Assembly (NCBI GenBank): GCA_937892215.1
Contig: CALAVE010000092.1
Span: 15,952-79,951 of the forward strand
Source of the DNA: an uncultured Porphyromonadaceae bacterium
GTDB taxonomy: Bacteria; Bacteroidota; Bacteroidia; Bacteroidales; Muribaculaceae
DNA length: 64,000 nt
Reading direction: 5' to 3'
The notes under the pieces: model-generated
Database searches by the model: none
Seen by the model: the letters and a program-made list of their open reading frames with translations, nothing else
Told to the model about the DNA's origin: nothing
Part shown: one piece after another, positions 34,003-42,543 of the stretch
Numbering within the stretch: the stretch's first letter is position 1
Layout of the letters: every line of letters starts with the position of its first letter
Position numbers and translations under genes: made by a program

Positions 34003-35938
34003 CGTCTTCAATAACAAGGTTGTCCATAATAAATTCCTGCCGCTCCATGGTGTTCTTGCCCATGAAGAAGGCGAGCATATCTTTCACCGAGTCTTCCTTG
34101 CGCAGTTGCACTCGGTCCAGACGCATGTCCGGGCCTATGAAGTCGGCGAATTCCTCGGGCGAAATCTCGCCCAGTCCCTTGAATCGTGTGATTTCGGCGT
34201 TCTCACCCAGTTTCTCTATCGCTGCCACTCGCTCTTCGTCGGTGTAGCAGTAGTATGTTTCCACTTTCTGTTCTTTGGCTTCCTTGCCGGCTGCCCGGTT
34301 CTTACGCTTGGCCTCTTTCTTGTTGCGCACGCGGAAGAGCGGTGTCTGAAGGATGAACAGGTGGCCTGTTTTGATAAGTTCGGGGTAGAACTGGAGGAAG
34401 TAGGTGAGCATGAGCAGGCGTATGTGCATACCGTCCACGTCGGCATCGGTGGCTACCACCACGCGGTTGTAGCGCAGTCCGTCTATGCCGTCGTCGATGT
34501 TGAGCGCGGCCTGTAGCAGGCTGAATTCCTCGTTTTCCACCACCTTGGCCGTCTTAAGCCCGTAGGTGTTCAGCGGTTTGCCCCTGAGCGAGAACACGGC
34601 CTGTGTCTCCACGTCGCGAATTTTGGTGATGGAGCCGCTTGCGCTCAGACCCTCGGTGATGAACAGTGTGGAGTCCTCACGGCGATCCTCTTTGCCGGCG
34701 CGGCTGTCGTTCAGGTGAACGCGGCAGTCGCGCAGTTTGCTGTTGTGCAGCGCTATCTTCTTGGCTCTCTCTCGCGATTTCTTGGTCACTCCGGCTATTT
34801 CCTTGCGCTCACGCTCGCTCTCCTGAATCTTCTGGAGCATAATCTCGGCGGTGGCGGGATTCTTGTGCAGGTAGTTGTCTAACTGACGCTTGATGAAGTC
34901 GTTGATAAACTTGTAGATAGTGGGGCCGTCCTTCCACATCACGCTGGAGCCGAGTTTGATCTTGGTCTGAGATTCAAACACCGGTTCCTCCACCTTTAGG
35001 CTGATGGCTGCCACTATACCGTTGCGGATGTCGCTGTACTCAAAGTTCTTGCCGAAGAATTCCTTCACCGTGCGCGACACAGCTTCGCGGAAGGCACTCT
35101 GGTGTGTTCCGCCCTGAGTGGTGTGCTGCCCGTTGACGAACGAGTAGAACTCTTCGCCCACCTGAGCGGCATGGGTTATCACCACCTCTATGTCGTTGTC
35201 GGTGAAGTGGATGAGCGGATAGAGCGGGTCGTTGGTCATATTCTCTTTCACCAGGTCGCTCAGTCCGTTGCGTGAATGGTATTTCTTCCCGTTGAAGACA
35301 AGTGTGAGACCGGTGTTGAGGAACGAATAGTTCTTAATCATGTTCTCCACTATGTCTTCGCGGTATTCGTAGTTCTTGAAGATGGTGTCGTCGGGGGTGA
35401 AGCGCACCAGTGTCCCGTTCTCCTCATCGGCTTCGGCCGGGATGGTTCCGGTCTCGTCAGTTACGATGCCCTCGCTGTAGGTCACGGCAGAGCACATGCC
35501 GTCGCGCACCGAACGGATGTAGAACGACGACGATAATGCGTTCACAGCCTTTATGCCCACACCGTTAAGCCCCACCGAGCGCTTGTAGTTCTGTGTGTCG
35601 TACTTTGCGCCGGTGTTCATCTTCGACGATGCGTCTTTCACCTGGTCCAGCGGTATGCCGCGCCCGTAGTCGCGTATCGAAACGGTTCCGTTCTCAATGT
35701 CGATGCTGATGGTGGGCTTAGCGAAGCCGGTGTTGAACTCGTCTATGCTATTGTCCACCACTTCCTTCATAAGGACGTAGATGCCGTCGTCGGACTGGGA
35801 GCCGTCGCCCAGTTTGCCTATATACATGCCCGGACGGAGCCTGATGTGCTCGCGCGGGGTGAGTGTCACCAGTTTGTCGTATCCGCCGAAGTCGGAATTT
35901 TGTTGCTGGCTGTCGTTAACAGTTATGTCTTCTGCCAT
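33980..35938 (-). CDS. parE: DNA topoisomerase IV subunit B (ParE/GyrB family)
   Basis: A 652-residue type IIA topoisomerase ATPase subunit. The GHKL ATPase domain has [29 protein letters not shown] and [14 protein letters not shown]. The transducer domain includes [14 protein letters not shown]. The Toprim domain has [12 protein letters not shown] and [16 protein letters not shown], and ends [12 protein letters not shown]. Length and the missing GyrB-type insertion favour ParE, which decatenates chromosomes. The ParC partner is not in the window. It is divergent from gldE with a 100+ base AT-rich gap. Confidence 0.92.
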   Translation of the reverse strand: MAEDITVNDSQQQNSDFGGYDKLVTLTPREHIRLRPGMYIGKLGDGSQSDDGIYVLMKEVVDNSIDEFNTGFAKPTISIDIENGTVSIRDYGRGIPLDQVKDASSKMNTGAKYDTQNYKRSVGLNGVGIKAVNALSSSFYIRSVRDGMCSAVTYSEGIVTDETGTIPAEADEENGTLVRFTPDDTIFKNYEYREDIVENMIKNYSFLNTGLTLVFNGKKYHSRNGLSDLVKENMTNDPLYPLIHFTDNDIEVVITHAAQVGEEFYSFVNGQHTTQGGTHQSAFREAVSRTVKEFFGKNFEYSDIRNGIVAAISLKVEEPVFESQTKIKLGSSVMWKDGPTIYKFINDFIKRQLDNYLHKNPATAEIMLQKIQESERERKEIAGVTKKSRERAKKIALHNSKLRDCRVHLNDSRAGKEDRREDSTLFITEGLSASGSITKIRDVETQAVFSLRGKPLNTYGLKTAKVVENEEFSLLQAALNIDDGIDGLRYNRVVVATDADVDGMHIRLLMLTYFLQFYPELIKTGHLFILQTPLFRVRNKKEAKRKNRAAGKEAKEQKVETYYCYTDEERVAAIEKLGENAEITRFKGLGEISPEEFADFIGPDMRLDRVQLRKEDSVKDMLAFFMGKNTMERQEFIMDNLVIEDDEDITVQ

Positions 35939-36030
35939 AAGAAATTGTTAAAAGTGGGGTCTAAACCAAATTTAACTGCAAATTTAGTGAAAAATCGTGC
36001 AAAAGCAGTGAAAATTGCGAGTAAAATTAC

Positions 36031-36038
36031 TAATTTTG
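36031..36038 (+). promoter_or_regulatory. -7 element upstream of gldE
   Basis: TAATTTTG fits TAnnTTTG; no good -33 box is visible. It predicts transcription near 36045, which favours the start codon at 36066 over the ATG at 36048. Confidence 0.5.
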
Positions 36039-36065
36039 CACTGATAATTGTTGAACTTAAAGCAA

Positions 36066-37436
36066 ATGGACTTAGACCCTGACCCTTTATCTTTTATTCC
36101 GTTATTAGTGAATGCGGCAGTTGCGGCCGCTGATTCATCCTGGATAGTTTTTAATCTTCCCACTTTAGGCAGTTTGGTAGCGATTTTGGTGGCAATCATG
36201 GGATTGCTGCTCTCCTCGTTCTTCTCCGGCTCTGAAATCGCCTATTTCTCGCTCAAGCCCGACCAGATTAGCGGCATCGAGGACAACGAGAGCCGCGAAC
36301 GTGTCAGCGCTCTGCTTACCAAGCCCGAGAAACTGCTGGCTACCATTCTGATAGGAAACAACATAGCAAATGTGGTGATAGTGGTGCTGCTGAATTATGC
36401 CGTGAGTCAGATAATGGTGATTAACAGTGGTGTGGCTAACTTTGTGATTCAGACCATTCTGTTCACCTTCCTCATACTGCTTTTCGGCGAGGTGCTGCCC
36501 AAACTCTACGCGAGTAACAACAACGTGAAGTTCGCTGAGTTCGCGGCACCCGGGCTAAGCACAGCCATGTCGCTGCTGAGTCCCCTGTCACGCCTGATGG
36601 TGAAGAGTACCAGCATAGTGGACAGGGTGGTCACAACCCATGCCGACGACCTCTCGGTGGACGACCTCTCTCGTGCGCTGGAAGCAAGCAACGTGAAAAG
36701 CGGCGAGGAGAAAGACATCTTGGAAGGCATTCTCACTTTCGGCGACAAGACGGTGAACGAGATAATGCGTCCGCGTGTGGATGTGGTGGCTCTGGACATG
36801 GAAAGCACCTTTGGCGATGTGGTGAAGTGTGTGGTTGAGAACGGCTACTCACGAATGCCGGTCTATGAGGATTCGCTCGATAACATCAAGGGCATCCTCT
36901 ACGCCAAAGACCTGCTGCCCTACATAGGCAAGATGGACGACGCCTTCCAGTGGCAGAAACTGCTTCGTGGGGCGTATTTCGTGCCGGAGACGCGCATGAT
37001 CGACGACCTGCTGGAGGACTTCCGCAAGAAGAAAATTCACCTCGCGGTGGTTGTGGACGAGTTCGGCTGCACACAGGGAATAGCCACCATGGAAGACGTG
37101 CTGGAGGAAATCGTGGGAGACATCGACGATGAGTACGACGACGAGCAGAAATTCTACACTAAGATTAACGACAACACATTCGTGTTCGACGGGAAAACCA
37201 GCATTGGCGATTTCTGCCGTGTTACCGACCTCGATGAGGAGGAGTTCGACAGCGATGCCGTGGGAGAGGCCGAGACCATAGCCGGGTTGCTCCTGAACAT
37301 CAAGGGCGACTTCCTCAAGCAGAAGGAGACGGTGGATTACAAGAATTGCCACTTTGAAGTGCTGAAGGTGGTGAAATACCGCATTGCCAAGGTGCGTGTG
37401 CTCATCGACCGCACGCACGATGATGTGAAACAATAA
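36066..37436 (+). CDS. gldE: GldE-type CNNM/CBS-domain membrane protein (CorC/HlyC family)
   Basis: A 456-residue protein. The N-terminal CNNM domain has three or four membrane helices (GSLVAILVAIMGLLLSSFFS, ILIGNNIANVVIVVLLNY, FVIQTILFTFLILLFGEVLP). A CBS pair follows (about 215-330: VNEIMRPRVDVVALDMESTF, YSRMPVYEDSLDNIKGILYA), then a CorC/HlyC transporter-associated domain. Bacteroidetes members are annotated GldE because of gliding in other genera. Non-gliding gut species keep it, so a cation-transport or envelope role is likelier here. The neighbour is a phosphopantetheinyl transferase. Confidence 0.87.
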   Translation: MDLDPDPLSFIPLLVNAAVAAADSSWIVFNLPTLGSLVAILVAIMGLLLSSFFSGSEIAYFSLKPDQISGIEDNESRERVSALLTKPEKLLATILIGNNIANVVIVVLLNYAVSQIMVINSGVANFVIQTILFTFLILLFGEVLPKLYASNNNVKFAEFAAPGLSTAMSLLSPLSRLMVKSTSIVDRVVTTHADDLSVDDLSRALEASNVKSGEEKDILEGILTFGDKTVNEIMRPRVDVVALDMESTFGDVVKCVVENGYSRMPVYEDSLDNIKGILYAKDLLPYIGKMDDAFQWQKLLRGAYFVPETRMIDDLLEDFRKKKIHLAVVVDEFGCTQGIATMEDVLEEIVGDIDDEYDDEQKFYTKINDNTFVFDGKTSIGDFCRVTDLDEEEFDSDAVGEAETIAGLLLNIKGDFLKQKETVDYKNCHFEVLKVVKYRIAKVRVLIDRTHDDVKQ

Positions 37437-37450
37437 AGCGTCGAAAATTT

Positions 37451-38128
37451 ATGCCTTACAGCGGGAAATCAGAGTATTCACACGGTATTCAGGCTTATTT
37501 CTGGGAAATGACCGAGGATAGCGACACTCTTCAGGCCATGTGTGCGGAGAACGGATTGCCCACCGACTGCGAGGCTAAGGCCGAGAGCCGCCGCCGTGAG
37601 ATTTTTGCGGAGCGCTTATCGCTCCGGCATATCTTCAGTGAAAACACCTCTTTGGAGCATAACACCGACTTGGCACCGCTCCTGGCCCGCACCGACAGCC
37701 GTATCAGCATAGCGCACGCGCGCGGGCGGCTGTGCGTCGCCGTAAGTCAGGCTATCACCGCCTTTGGAATCGACCTGGAGACTTATCGCCCGCGTGTGCT
37801 CAATGTCCGCACCGGTTACCTCAGTGAGACGGAACGTCGGTGGATAGGGGAGACCTCTGTGATGGCGCACATTGTGGCCTGGACCGCCAAGGAGGCCGTG
37901 TTCAAGGCTATCAGCGACCGCAGCCTCGTGAGTGACTACTGTAACCAGATAGTCCTTTTGCCCTACGAACTGGATGAACTGAAGGCTACGGAACTGATTA
38001 GCGGTGCTAAGCCCGGCGGTTGCGGGGTTATGACCATTAACCATGAGGCGCGGTTCGAGACTCGTTCCTACAGCCTCCTCACGGAAATATCCGCCGGATA
38101 CATCTTCACCCTTGCAGTGGAATTGTAA
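37451..38128 (+). CDS. 4'-phosphopantetheinyl transferase, Sfp type
   Basis: A 225-residue enzyme that loads phosphopantetheine from CoA onto carrier proteins. The family motifs are FGIDLETYRPR (G-[IV]-D-x-E) and AWTAKEAVFKAI (W-x-x-KE-x-x-x-K), placed at about residues 107 and 146. It lies 14 bases after gldE and is probably cotranslated. The target carrier protein is not encoded in the window. Confidence 0.88.
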   Translation: MPYSGKSEYSHGIQAYFWEMTEDSDTLQAMCAENGLPTDCEAKAESRRREIFAERLSLRHIFSENTSLEHNTDLAPLLARTDSRISIAHARGRLCVAVSQAITAFGIDLETYRPRVLNVRTGYLSETERRWIGETSVMAHIVAWTAKEAVFKAISDRSLVSDYCNQIVLLPYELDELKATELISGAKPGGCGVMTINHEARFETRSYSLLTEISAGYIFTLAVEL

Positions 38129-38161
38129 GCGATGTGTGCGAGTTTTTTGCCGAAAAATCAC

Positions 38162-38169
38162 TACCTTTG
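38162..38169 (+). promoter_or_regulatory. -7 element upstream of the C69 dipeptidase
   Basis: TACCTTTG fits TAnnTTTG; the -33 box is poor. It would start RNA near 38176, 70 bases before the ATG. Confidence 0.45.
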
Positions 38170-38245
38170 TATTCTATGCTTGTATATGGCTTGAAACCAT
38201 GCCACTGTTGCAGTGATTATTTTTGACACATAATTATACAGACTC

Positions 38246-39916
38246 ATGAGTTACAAGAAATTTTTAGCCGGTGCAATGGCTCTGTTGGGCCTTGCTCTGA
38301 CGTCGGTCAGGGCCGACGCATGTACTAATCTGCTCGTTGGCAAGGCGGCCAGTGCCGACGGCTCCACTATCATCTCCTATGCCGCTGATTCCCATACTCT
38401 CTATGGCGATATGCAGTTTCTGCCCGCTGCCGACCACAAGCCGGGTGAAATGCGTGAAATTCGCGATTGGGACACCGGTAAGTTACACGGTAGCATACCC
38501 GAGGTGGCACACACTTATCAGGTGATTGGAAACATCAATGAGCACCAACTCACCATTGCCGAATCCACCTGGGGAGGCCGGCACGAACTGATTGACACCA
38601 CCGCCAATGCTATCATGGATTACGGAAGCCTCATATATGTGGCCCTCCAGCGGGCCAAGACTGCCCGCGAGGCTATTACGGTGATGACCGACCTGGTGGA
38701 GAAATACGGATACAACAGCGAAGGCGAGTCGTTCTCAATAGGCGACCCCAACGAGATCTGGATTATGGACATGATTGGCAAGGCCGGAAAAGAGAAAGGC
38801 GCCGTGTGGGTGGCTATGAGGCTACCCGACGACTGCATCTCAGGGCACGCCAACCAGGCGCGTATCTACAAATTCCCGCTCAACGACAAGGAAAATTGCA
38901 TTTACTCTAAGGACGTGATTTCGTTTGCACGCAAGATGGGACTCTACAAAGGTAAGGATGCCGACTTTGAATTCTCCACAGTGTATGCGCCTGCCGACTT
39001 CGGCGCATTGCGCGGATGCGACGCTCGTGTGTGGTCCTATTTCAACCGCTTCACGGCCGGTATGGACCGTTACCTGCCGTTTATCGCGGGGAAAAAAGGC
39101 GCCGAGATTATGCCGGTGTGGGTGAAGCCCGACCGCAAGGTGAGCGTGCGCGACGTGCAGAACATGATGCGTGACCACTTCGAGGATACCCCGTTCGACA
39201 TGACAAAGGACCCGGGGGCCACCAACTACTGGGGGGTGCCTTACCGCTGGCGCCCTATGGAGTTTAAGGTGGACAGCACCACCTACTGCATGGAGCGTGC
39301 CATCGCCACGCAGCAGACGGGATTCGTGTTCGTGAACCAGATGCGCTCGTGGCTGCCCGACGCCATTGGTGGCGTGACATGGTTCGGCGTTGACGATGCC
39401 AACACTGCCGTATTTGTGCCTGTGTATTGCTGCAGCACCGAGGTCCCCGACAGTTATGCCCGCGGAAAGGCCGACCTCTACACATTCAACTTTGATGCCG
39501 CGTTCTGGGTGAACAACCTTATCGCCAATTTCGTCTATAGCCGCTATTCGGTGATGATTGGCGACGTGAAACGCGTCCAGGCCGAACTTGAAGACCGCTT
39601 TGAGAATAACCAGCCTGTGGCAGAAGTGGCCGCACAGGCTCTCTATAAGCAGAATCCCGCCGGAGCGGTGGAGTATCTCACTAACTATTCGGTCAACAAT
39701 GCTCAGAAAGCCACAAAGCGTTATCAGGACCTTGCCAAGTACTTGTTCGTCAAGTATATGGACGGCAATGTGAAGAAGGAGAAGGACGGCCGGTTTCAGC
39801 GCAATGCCGACGGCACGCCGGTGCAGCCTTCATGGCCGGGCTACACTCAGGAGTATTACAACACAGTGGTGGCAGGCAGTGGCGACCGCCTCAAGGTGGT
39901 GGAGCCTGAGAAGTGA
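38246..39916 (+). CDS. C69-family dipeptidase (secreted)
   Basis: A 556-residue N-terminal-nucleophile peptidase of family C69. A signal peptide covers about residues 1-25 and cleavage would expose Cys26 (DACTNLLVGKAASADGST), the autocatalytic nucleophile. Further family landmarks are YQVIGNINEHQLTIAESTWG, ARTAREAITVMTDLVEKYGY-like helices, and FSIGDPNEIWIMDMIGKAG. Such enzymes cleave dipeptides in the periplasm of peptide-using Bacteroidales. It stands between the PPTase gene and a DUF3108 gene, with its own promoter. Confidence 0.9.
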   Translation: MSYKKFLAGAMALLGLALTSVRADACTNLLVGKAASADGSTIISYAADSHTLYGDMQFLPAADHKPGEMREIRDWDTGKLHGSIPEVAHTYQVIGNINEHQLTIAESTWGGRHELIDTTANAIMDYGSLIYVALQRAKTAREAITVMTDLVEKYGYNSEGESFSIGDPNEIWIMDMIGKAGKEKGAVWVAMRLPDDCISGHANQARIYKFPLNDKENCIYSKDVISFARKMGLYKGKDADFEFSTVYAPADFGALRGCDARVWSYFNRFTAGMDRYLPFIAGKKGAEIMPVWVKPDRKVSVRDVQNMMRDHFEDTPFDMTKDPGATNYWGVPYRWRPMEFKVDSTTYCMERAIATQQTGFVFVNQMRSWLPDAIGGVTWFGVDDANTAVFVPVYCCSTEVPDSYARGKADLYTFNFDAAFWVNNLIANFVYSRYSVMIGDVKRVQAELEDRFENNQPVAEVAAQALYKQNPAGAVEYLTNYSVNNAQKATKRYQDLAKYLFVKYMDGNVKKEKDGRFQRNADGTPVQPSWPGYTQEYYNTVVAGSGDRLKVVEPEK

Positions 39917-39990
39917 TGAGACTCCAGTTAAACTAATCGACTTACCGATAGTCTAATCAGAAATTGACTAACGGAAAGAAAAAAGATTTT

Positions 39991-40752
39991 ATGGGACGTA
40001 TAAAAAATATTCTGATAACCGTGGTGCTGGCATGCTGGTGCGCGGTGATGTGGGCCGATAATGCGAACTATAACAACGAGGTGCTCAACTACGAAATAGT
40101 GTATGAGTGGGGACTTATCTGGAAGCATGCCGCCAATGCCAGCCTTTCTATAAAGAAGACTAACACCGGCTATGTGTCGCAACTCTTGGGCTCCACGCGC
40201 TCATGGGCCGACAAGGTGTATCGCGTGCGCGACACGCTGCGCTGCACCATGAACAATGACCTGCAGCCCATCAAGTATGAGAAATTCACTCACGAGGGTA
40301 AGTATTACGCGCGCGACGTGGTGGACTACTCTTACTCTCTGGGAAGAACCAAGGCCAAGTGCTCGCGCAAGTGGCCCGACGACCCCACAAAGCAGGACCT
40401 CAACATCGAACTGGAAGCCCGTGCGCAGGCCTACGATATGGTGAGCGTGTTCTACATGCTGCGCGCGTTAGATTATTCCAAGATGACCAAGGGGAGCATT
40501 GTCTCCTCAATCGTCTTCTCAGGAAAACAGAAAGAGTACCTCACCATCACTTACCACGGCACCGAGAAAGTGAAACTGCGCGACAAGACCTCTCACGAGG
40601 CGCATAAGGTCACTTTCCGCTTCACACAGGAAGGTGGTAAGAAATCGAGCGAGAACATCGAGGTGTGGCTCTCCACCGACAGCAGCCACATCCCGCTAAT
40701 GCTCAAGGGCACTCTCGCCGTGGGAGCCATTAAGTGCTACTACAAGGCCTAA
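39991..40752 (+). CDS. DUF3108-family exported protein
   Basis: A 253-residue secreted protein. The signal is MGRIKNILITVVLACWCAVM, and the DUF3108 start NYEIVYEWGLIWKHAANASL (the family has Y-x-V-x-x-G-x-x-A-A/G) is followed by beta-rich sequence (YVSQLLGSTRSWADKVYRVR, DTLRCTMNNDLQPIKYEKFT). Its role is unknown in the family; a lipocalin-like or OM-associated barrel has been considered. The start ATG at 39991 is preferred over an in-frame TTG at 39964 because it gives a clean signal peptide. A perfect terminator hairpin follows. Confidence 0.82.
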   Translation: MGRIKNILITVVLACWCAVMWADNANYNNEVLNYEIVYEWGLIWKHAANASLSIKKTNTGYVSQLLGSTRSWADKVYRVRDTLRCTMNNDLQPIKYEKFTHEGKYYARDVVDYSYSLGRTKAKCSRKWPDDPTKQDLNIELEARAQAYDMVSVFYMLRALDYSKMTKGSIVSSIVFSGKQKEYLTITYHGTEKVKLRDKTSHEAHKVTFRFTQEGGKKSSENIEVWLSTDSSHIPLMLKGTLAVGAIKCYYKA

Positions 40753-40803
40753 CCCCTGCCAAGGATAACAAAGACTCGCGGGAACAAGATACCCGCAGAC
40801 ATA

Positions 40804-40853
40804 AGATTCACTTTACAAAACCGGCATTTTTGCCACTTTTGTAAAGTGAATCT
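40804..40853. terminator. Perfect 17-bp inverted repeat, bidirectional terminator
   Basis: AGATTCACTTTACAAAA at 40804-40820 is repeated exactly in inverse at 40837-40853 around a 16-base loop; a T-rich run follows on the plus strand. It can terminate the DUF3108 gene and transcription coming out of the RND operon. The perfection is higher than a terminator needs. Confidence 0.75.
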
Positions 40854-40929
40854 CACTTTTTCCGGCAGACCCTCAGCGCGTGTCCGGCTGTTGGTCGCCA
40901 TTCGGTATTGACGTGCTTGCCACTTTTAT

Positions 40930-41112
40930 CCCAAATCGGTCATTAGGATTTATGTCAGAACAGATTTTATTTTGGGAAGATTGCGAAGAGATTGTCGAAG
41001 GCATAGCGGGCTATGGCGAGACAATTTCTGAAGTAAGATGCCGAAAGAAAACTGTTATGGCATAAATAGACATTCTAAAACCGCCTTTTGTCGGCCTAAT
41101 GACCGATTCGGG
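40930..41112. repeat. 183-bp imperfect palindromic (MITE-like) element, copy 1
   Basis: The ends are CCCAAATCGGTCATTAGG (40930-40947) and its inverse at 41095-41112 with one mismatch. The core is ATAGC-GG-GCTAT at 41003-41014. AGATGCCGAAAGAAAAC lies 27-28 bases right of the core centre. A second element at 51723-51904 has the same size, same core type (GTAGC-GG-GCTAC) and the same motif (AGATGCCGATAGAAAAC) at the same distance. The right end lies one base before the stop codon of the efflux outer-membrane gene. No transposase is inside, so it would be mobilised in trans or is an RNA-structural repeat. A short frame inside looks non-coding. Confidence 0.7.
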
Positions 41113-41113
41113 T

Positions 41114-42481
41114 TTATTTGGCAGCGCCGCCGAGTGCTATATATAGTTCTATAACGGCCTGTGCGCCGTCGTACATGTTCATAGCCTCGTTAAGTTGGGC
41201 GTTGAGCAGACTCTCTTGCGCGGTGAGCACTTCTAGATAAGTGGCCTTGCCGTTATCCATCAGTTCATGGGTGCCGTAGTAGGCCGAGTGCAGGACTTCC
41301 ACCTGGCGGCTATATACGTCGTATTTCTCTTTCGCGGCCCGGCAGTCGGCAATAGCCTCGTTCACCTGATGACCGGCTTCGATAACGGTTTGAACATAGC
41401 GGTTCTGCAGGTCTTGCTGTGTCAGTTGCGCAATCTTCAGGTTGCCCTTTAGTTGGCCGCGTGCAAAGATGGGCTGGGTGATTGACCCTATGATGCTTGA
41501 CAGTATCTTTCCCGGATTCACTATGGCTCCGCCGGCGCTGTTGGTCCAGCCCACGCTTCCCGATAGTGACAGACCGGGGTAAAATGCCGAGCGCGCTGTC
41601 TGCATATTGTAGAATGCCTCCTCCATCGCGTGGTCGGCCAGCCGCACGTCCGGACGCCTAAGCAACATCTGTGCCGAAATCTTCTCATCCGCAATGTTGG
41701 GAATGGAGAAACTGCCCCAGCCGCTTCGCTCTATGTGCTGCGGCGTGATGGCCAGCAAGCGGCATATAGCGTTTTCTACGTCTTGGATATTGCGCCGTGC
41801 ATCCACAATCTGAATCTTCACGTTCAGGCACGAAGCCTCCTGCTGGTTAACGGCGGTGGAATAAATCTTGCCATTATCCCAGAGCACCTTCTGGGCTTCA
41901 AGCGATGCGCCCCACAGGCTGTCGGTCTGTATCAGGATTTCAAGTTGCCTGTCCAGCAGTTGCAGCAAGCAGTACTGCTGAGCCACAGCCGAAATAAGGT
42001 TGGCGCGGACAGCCTCTTCTCTAACTTGGTTCTGGAGCACCACAGCGTTGGCCGCGCGTCTTTTGTTCGTGTAAGAGCCTATCGAACCGAAATCCCAGTT
42101 TATCTGCAGCGGCACGTTATAGGTCTTGGATGTACTGCTGTTGAAGTTGGCGATGGTGCCCGAAGGCGCGAAATAGGCCGAAGGCAGAATCGCTTTCTTT
42201 GCCACCTGCAGCGACACCTGGCTCTGTTCCACTGCGATGCGCGCCGAGTTGAGGTCGGTGTTGCGCACAAGGGCCGTGTCGATGAGCCGTCTCAGGCATG
42301 GGTCGGTGAAAAAGTCGCGCCACGATAGGGCAGCGGGAATTTCTCCGTTCTGGTCCGAAGCCATGTTGATGCCTATGGCATCGGCAGGTATGTCGGCTTT
42401 GGACTGATACTTGTCATAAATGCCACACGATGTCAGTAGTAATGCTGAAAGAGCCGAAGCTATATAAATAAGACGTTTCAT
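41114..42481 (-). CDS. RND efflux outer-membrane lipoprotein (OprM/TolC family)
   Basis: A 455-residue outer-membrane channel subunit. The lipobox is LLTSC (about residues 15-19, after MKRLIYIASALSALL), then GIYDKYQ. OEP repeats include WRDFFTDPCLRRLIDTALVR and LNSARIAVEQSQVSLQVAKK, and GLSLSGSVGWTNSAGGAIVN lies in the second half. I chose MKRLIYIAS at 42481. It is the last gene of the minus-strand operon AcrA-AcrB-large secreted protein-OprM, 62 bases after the large protein. Confidence 0.9.
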   Translation of the reverse strand: MKRLIYIASALSALLLTSCGIYDKYQSKADIPADAIGINMASDQNGEIPAALSWRDFFTDPCLRRLIDTALVRNTDLNSARIAVEQSQVSLQVAKKAILPSAYFAPSGTIANFNSSTSKTYNVPLQINWDFGSIGSYTNKRRAANAVVLQNQVREEAVRANLISAVAQQYCLLQLLDRQLEILIQTDSLWGASLEAQKVLWDNGKIYSTAVNQQEASCLNVKIQIVDARRNIQDVENAICRLLAITPQHIERSGWGSFSIPNIADEKISAQMLLRRPDVRLADHAMEEAFYNMQTARSAFYPGLSLSGSVGWTNSAGGAIVNPGKILSSIIGSITQPIFARGQLKGNLKIAQLTQQDLQNRYVQTVIEAGHQVNEAIADCRAAKEKYDVYSRQVEVLHSAYYGTHELMDNGKATYLEVLTAQESLLNAQLNEAMNMYDGAQAVIELYIALGGAAK

Positions 42482-42543
42482 TTTGTTTATGTTAGGCATC
42501 TCACCCTAATAGCCGGGTGAAATGCCGTTGTTCAAAATTTGGG

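Noticed and set aside
33980..34017. CoaD start further upstream at 34017
   Set aside because: The extension MLLKT reaches further into parE and adds nothing conserved; the ATG at 34002 already overlaps parE by 23 bases.
40880..41065. 61-codon frame inside the first palindromic element
   Set aside because: It lies entirely in the repeat, has no convincing start codon or binding site, and its sequence is explained by the palindrome.
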